From Mytilus edulis (lineage: Eukaryota > Mollusca > Bivalvia > Mytilida > Mytilidae): a DNA stretch of 64,000 nt. The position numbers and the translations under genes were made by a program. The notes below the pieces were generated by a model. That model had not been told where the DNA came from. It saw only the letters and a program-made list of their open reading frames with translations, and made no database searches. Below are positions 58,686 through 64,000 of this stretch, in pieces. The stretch covers positions 8,336,207 through 8,400,206 of the forward strand of contig NC_092353.1 in NCBI RefSeq assembly GCF_963676685.1, read 5' to 3'. Each line of letters begins with the position of its first letter. The first letter of the stretch is position 1.

Positions 58686-59099
58686 AAGGAATAAATCATG
58701 AATTTCATTCTATTTAACTAAAACAACTATTTGTTTAGATTTAAAAATTGTTATGTACAATAAACGGCAAAAATATCTTGTATATACCCAATCAATCAAT
58801 ATTTTAAACTTTTACACAAAAACGTCAAGCTACAAAGATATTTTTTTGTCATGCATCCGATTTCACCTAGATAGATGCACACGTCCGATGAAGCTAATTT
58901 GTTTAGCGAAATATTGCGTGAATAATATATAAAATATAACAACTAGTTTTATAACACTCATTAGTGTGTTAAAGTTACATTCTTAGACACTTATATAATT
59001 TAATTTAGTAACTGCATCAGTTTATTTACAAACTGATCCACACGTCATAGATAGATTGAATGTTGATTGTTGCTATTTTTAGACACTATATATATATAC

Positions 59100-59341
59100 A
59101 TAAGTACGTCTGAGTCAGTGACAACCCTACAACAGATGTATCCATCGGATCGCCATCAATGATGGTGATACATGGCTGTGTACATAATGTATATACAACT
59201 CGTCTAAACATCAACCCAACAATGTTAGATCTGTAAATTTGCTTTCGCAAATTTTTGGTTCTTCCCTCGCCGGGATTCGAACCCATGCTACTGTGATATC
59301 GTGACACCAAATCGCCTGCACTGCAGCCGTCCCGCTAGTCG
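59100..59341 (-). mobile_element. tRNA-headed SINE, complete copy
   Basis: On the minus strand the head (59340-59265) has A box-like GGCTGCAGTGCAGGCG and B box GGTTCGAATCC. The body contains the palindrome AATTTGCGAAAGCAAATT and TAGACGAGTTGTATATAC. A second copy begins at 63895. Confidence 0.88.
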
Positions 59342-59659
59342 TGTGGTCTGTTATCTTTCGCCTCTCTTTAACATAATCACTAAACATTTAAAGAAAAATA
59401 ATATCAATCCCTGATATGAATTCAGTGATTATCAATAATACACAGTATCTCTGTTTTGGTAAGAATATATATAAGATACAGACAAATCAATCATATGTAA
59501 AACCCCTTAGGCTTTTTGGTTTAAATAGACAGTTTTCATTCCCTTTTCAGTCATCAAATCTTATTAAAGTGAACAGTTTTGCTGGTGATATTCTATCTAA
59601 CTTTGTTAAACCTCCAGTAACTCATAATCAAGAAAGTATTTCAAATTTTGATTAATGAT

Positions 59660-60383
59660 ACCAACTCAAATACACTGATCATGCAATTTGCTGTGAAACA
59701 TAGGGGACGACAATAAACAAACATGGAATTCAAACTAAGCAATTGTCCAGAAAAACAAACAGAAAACATGCTTGATTGATTGAAAATAATAATGGAGGAG
59801 GCCGTGACACTGAATCTCCATGTTGATCGTTGAAGGGGAGACCCAAATCATATAATGACAATTCATCATCAAAAGGGCTTAAAAAGACGGACTACGAAGC
59901 ATGAAATTATTCATAGACAATATAAAAGGAATCTTTTTTATGTTTCTTCAAAGCGCAGTAAAATCAAATTCAATATGTGGTAACGAAATCCCTAACTTAA
60001 TAATTTTACAGTGAAATATGGATTACGTTCCTTGATATAAAAAACAAGAACAATCTTTAAAAAAGATATCCGACGTATTTAAATTTGAGTATATGTTTAA
60101 AAACTATCATTTCGATAACCTTGTGAACAACCATGCTCTATAACTATCTAAACATCAATGAATTACCAACAAAAGAACGTTACAAATTGTTTTGTGAATA
60201 TTCCGATTATATTTAAATAAGTGATTTACCATGTAAAACGTTTTCTCTGTTTGTGTTCACAGGTATTTGGGGCATGGACCCCCCTTTTTTGGACCTCACT
60301 AAAAAAAATTGTATGGTGTTTTTTTTATTTATTTACAATTTTCTACAATGTATAAACATATATCAAGTCTCAACAATCCATTG
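59660..60383. other. 3' flank of receptor D; no gene called
   Basis: AT-rich sequence with no supported coding region. A short frame just before it (59416-59655) is discussed under rejected items. Confidence 0.45.
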
Positions 60384-61582
60384 CTAGTCGATTACAATAA
60401 CTGTTTTACTAACCATATGAGCCCTAAGTTTTTCACAAAGCAATCCAAGAAAGGCCATTGTAGCAATTATAACAAGTGCAGTCGATACCCAAAATAACAC
60501 AACATCTAGCATTGAAATTACATCCCTCCATGCCATCCCCTGTTCGCTAAAGCTTCCATTTTGATTTTCCATTTTTGTAATTTTATTCACATTCCGGCAT
60601 TTCATCATTCTTATGATGGTCACGGGAACATCGTCTTTACGATGATGAAGACGAAGTTCTATCGTTGTAAAACAAACAACAAAAGTTCCCATACCTAGCT
60701 GGAACATTAAATAATATCCCAAAATAGATCCAGATGTTTTGGGAAGCTCGGAGCTGACAATAGTAAGGAAAACGGCAAACGAAAGAAAGACCGTTATACA
60801 ATACCCCATTTTCTCAGCACTGTCAGCCGGTAGAGCGAATGTAAATATATTCAAAATACTGAGTAAGATAATAGGAATAATAATGTTCATCAAATAATAT
60901 GTCGAACTCCTTTTTAAATTCAGTGTAAATATTACTGTAGATTCGGTCGACTTTAAATTCTCTCTTGCCGAAGTTGACACAACTGACCATTCAGCATTAG
61001 CCTCCATGCTGTCCAGTTGGATTCCATTATTCCATAGAGTTACCACCACATCTGCAACACTACTTGACAACACAACAAAAATTATGTCGCAAGATTGTTG
61101 GTCGTAAGGAAAATACTTAATGTCAATTGTATATTTTGATTCAAAAACCTCAAACGGCACCTAGGTAACTTGTCTGGTGTTCATCACTCTGGCTTTGATA
61201 AAACTGCTTCCAAGTTTCTCCAGCTCCGAAAAACCATTTTTAATGTTATATCAGGCATCCATATATCTGTTTGTGGAACATATAATTGGTATAATTCGCC
61301 AAAGTCTGAAGCAGTCCAATTGAGATATTCGTCTGTCCACCCAATGATTAAATATGCGGTTGTAATCAATCTTTGTTTAAGTTCGTCTACCTCGTCTATT
61401 CCAACAAGGAAGAAATCTATATCCAAAATCATAGGCTGTAGCTGATTTCGATTCGGCCGGACTTCTTTCGCATAATCATTTGTTGTGAATAATTTGGTGA
61501 TTAAATGTTTTACATCATCACCACTCTGTGCTTCGATCTTTACAAAAAGAGTGATAAAAACAAAAATCCTCAGGCTAGACAT
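60384..61582 (-). pseudogene. Receptor D: diverged Cys-loop channel pseudogene
   Basis: Covers a full receptor: signal peptide (MSSLRIFVFITLFVKIEAQ), ligand-binding domain, M1 to M4 and a C-terminal extension after M4 (about 16 residues longer than B). Damage: a one-base deletion near 61240 after DITLK, a TAG at 61161-61163 in place of the Trp of the QVTW motif, and Tyr in place of the first Cys of the Cys-loop (KYTIDIKYFPYD). The GEK before M2 is AEK. The M1-M3 region is well kept, so decay may be recent. It lacks the flanks shared by A, B and C, so it is an older copy. Confidence 0.88.
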
Positions 61583-62446
61583 GTCACAACTCAGTATTTG
61601 AGATCCACTATTTCAATCTATCTCTATAGGCTTTTCTTTAATTGCTGTTAAAATCCTATTTACTACGATTAGCAGTATCAATTTTCAGAAAATGCACGAA
61701 ATTTATCATAAACTTTCAACTGCAGTTTATTTATGTCAAAGTATTTCTTTAATTATTCTATGATTTAAATACAGTTTATATGTTTACCATTCACATCATT
61801 CACAATAAAAAGAAATAAATTTCCGGTAAAGTCTAAAACCCTATCTAGTGTGATTACATAGTTTGCAAATACATATGTAGATCTTATCCCTTAGCTATTA
61901 CAAATGTAGGTCCAGTATGTGAACAACATCTTTGAATATGTTATCAATGCTCAACAAATAGTATATGTTATTGATTCGAAAGAAGATGTTAAATATCTTG
62001 CATGATGAACTTTGAATAAAAAAGATAAAAGTTAATAGGTTTCCAAACAAACATCTTGGAATTCTCAGCCATTCTGGGAATTCCACTTACAAATCTATAC
62101 ATTTTTGTACCATTAACAAAAAAGGAGAAAATTACAAACATATTAAATATTAAAACGTACTTGAAAAATCTTTTAAATTGTAACTGTCTTACCTGAATAA
62201 TAATGTAGATAAAGCTAACATATAAGTATTAATCTATTCCAATATTGATTTAAAAAACGTCATCCGGAAACACATGGAAACGCGTAATATGTTCTTAACC
62301 ACTCCAATCTCGGATCAACTATGAAATTCCGATGATAACGCCACCTGAAGATCCCTAAACCTCGGGTATTAATGAAACAGGGACATTCACTGAGATAGCT
62401 GTGTTAGTGGAGTATCTGTTAAAAGCGTGTGCAATACTGTTGTTGA
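61583..62446. other. 5' side of receptor D; no gene recognised
   Basis: Not similar by eye to the 5' flanks of A to C. A 62-codon minus-strand frame at 61898-62086 has no recognised features. Confidence 0.5.
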
Positions 62447-62713
62447 ATAAAACAAGAATGTGTCCTAAGTACACGGATGCCCCATCCGCACTATCATTTT
62501 CTATTTTCAGTGGACCGTGAAAATGGGGTAAAATCTTTAATTTGGCAGTAAAATAAGAAAGATCATTTCATAAGGAACATTTGTACTAAGTTTCAAGTTG
62601 ATTGGACTTCAACTTCATCAAAAACTTCCTCGACCAAAAACTTCAACCTGAAGCGTGTCGAACGGACGGATGCACAGACCAGAAAACATTATGCCCAAAA
62701 ATGGGGCATAAAA
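62447..62713. mobile_element. Dispersed repeat with 3' hairpin
   Basis: ACAAGAATGTGTCC to TATGCCC...GGGGCATA, the last part forming a hairpin. The 5' third matches 18878-18970. Confidence 0.78.
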
Positions 62714-62829
62714 AAACAATCAAATAAAGATAAATGTGTTTCATGCTCGTCTAGATATTCCACCAAAAGTTTAAAAGGATTTTTCTACCCAAAAAATAGA
62801 TAACCATAACTAGAAACTTATGAAATTGC

Positions 62830-62945
62830 TGAACTCTGTTCTATATTTGGTCTTTTCAATGGTTTTAGTCTGAGCATCACTGATGAGGGTTTTTTTTGTA
62901 GACGAAACGCGTACAACATATTGACTCTGGTATCTATTATAATTT
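62830..62945 (+). mobile_element. Degraded copy of the GACGAAACGCG repeat family
   Basis: AGCATCACTGATGAGGG, TTGTAGACGAAACGCGTACA and CTGGTATCTATTATAATTTG. Confidence 0.7.
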
Positions 62946-63429
62946 GTTCACTCACTTCTTTTGTGTCTACAGTATTACTGTGTTAACGTATATCAGAGAT
63001 TAATGATATTACTGACACTGATAAAGATCGTTACATACTCATTGGAATACCCAGAATAATGAGAGAACCACTGAATTACACCTGATGAAACATGAAACTG
63101 GCCAACCGTTTTGGTATTAGGGTTAAGCTTATATCACTGATAATAATTACCTTCAACGAGAGTATTATTAATTATGATGGCAAGTCGTGTATGCACTAAA
63201 CATTTCATTTTAAAAAGTATCTAAATACTCACATGAGGTAAGCAAATGTGGGTGTAAGATGATCAATCAAATTGGGTTAGTTGGAAAATCCAAAAAGAGT
63301 TGTACGCAGTGGAAAAACATATTTTGTAAGCTGAATATCCTTGGGGACTACTTTTTAGCATTGAGCTGATCCAAATTATGTACCTTTCCTACGATTCTTA
63401 TATACCTGTAACTTTATAGGAAACCCGTC

Positions 63430-63745
63430 AAATTATCTGTAATTCAGTGGTTGTAGTTTCTTTATGTGTTGTGGCACCGTTTAAGTCCACAATTCCTCTA
63501 AAGTCCACAATACCGCTAAAGTCTTTTTTCGTTCATTTTTTTTATATATAAATAAGGCCGTTAGTTTTTCTCGTTTGAATTGATTTACATTGTCATTTCA
63601 AGGCCTTTTATAGCTGACTATGCGGTATCGGCTTTGCTTATTGTCGAAGGCCTACGGTGACCTTTAGTTGTTAATTTCTGTTTCATTTTGGTCTCTTGTG
63701 GACAGTTGTCTCATTGACAATCATACCACATCTACTTTTTGTTTT
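63430..63745 (+). mobile_element. Copy of the CAGTGGTTGTRGTTTSTTTA repeat family
   Basis: Matches 38925-39190 up to the terminal GACAGTTGTCTCATTGACAA. Near its start (63478-63525) it carries a threefold TAAAGTCCACAAT repeat that the other copy lacks. Confidence 0.85.
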
Positions 63746-63894
63746 TTTATTGTAACTATCGATTATATATTAAATTCTAACTAGTACTCATTAAAGAAAG
63801 AAAAACTATTATCTTCCTTTGTACTTTCTTTTGTTCTTGTTGACTTCTTAGTATGTGCGTGCATATCCATCATCCAAATATATATATAAATATT

Positions 63895-64000
63895 TATATA
63901 TACAACTCGTCTAAACATCAACCTAACAATGTTAGATCTGTAAATTTGCTTTCGCAAATTTTTGGTTCTTCCCTCGCCGGGATTCGAACCCATGCTACTG
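63895..64000 (-). mobile_element. tRNA-headed SINE, cut by the window edge
   Basis: Matches 59188-59292 closely, including AATTTGCTTTCGCAAATT and the B box. The tRNA-like head continues beyond 64000. Confidence 0.88.

Noticed and set aside
59265-59340. Functional tRNA gene
   Set aside because: A and B boxes are present but the sequence continues into a SINE body and recurs at 63.9 kb, so it is a SINE head.
59416-59655. 79-codon plus-strand frame
   Set aside because: No signal, domain or neighbouring exon recognised.

Overview
The window is AT-rich, intron-bearing, repeat-dense animal DNA. The dispersed repeats (tRNA-headed SINEs, TIR elements and several short conserved families) together with an expanded set of nicotinic-type receptor paralogues look like a marine bivalve, most likely a mussel (Mytilus-like). 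That assignment rests on recognised repeat style and gene content, not on a search.

Genes. (1) Plus strand, 2.0-6.4 kb: the last two exons of an unrecognised small membrane protein, split by an intron that holds a repeat element. (2) Minus strand, 18.8-9.5 kb: a five-exon gene for a secreted CAP/CRISP-type protein of 313 aa; all four introns join in matching phase, and two exon/donor boundaries are embedded in tandem repeats. (3) Minus strand, 25.7-44.0 kb: three tandem, intronless Cys-loop ligand-gated channel (nAChR-like) paralogues A, B and C. B (32313-33467) is intact, C has one premature stop, and A is frameshifted and has lost its membrane domain. (4) Minus strand, 58.3-51.2 kb: a four-exon secreted protein with signal peptide, ShKT domain and C-type lectin domain (183 aa). 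(5) Minus strand, 61.6-60.4 kb: a fourth, more diverged channel paralogue D, also broken.

Repeats. A ~170/175 bp satellite lies at the left edge. A 22 bp satellite of about 3.7 kb lies between the first flank block and receptor A. Receptors A, B and C sit in duplicated segments that share 5' and 3' flanks, and each segment carries a different insertion (22 bp satellite; 2.3 kb and 1.7 kb insertions; a 3.8 kb TIR element with CTGG duplication). The paralogous segments therefore act as empty-site controls for one another. Further TIR elements lie at 8.3, 14.6, 16.0 and 56.2 kb, two of them with clear target duplications, and tRNA-headed SINEs lie at 10.5, 27.4, 59.1 and 63.9 kb.

How it fits together. 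The coding content is lineage-expanded receptor and secreted-defence-type families in a region shaped by tandem duplication, transposition and satellite growth. No operon-like or bacterial organisation and no CRISPR array was seen. Exon models were made by eye from reading frame, splice consensus and phase.
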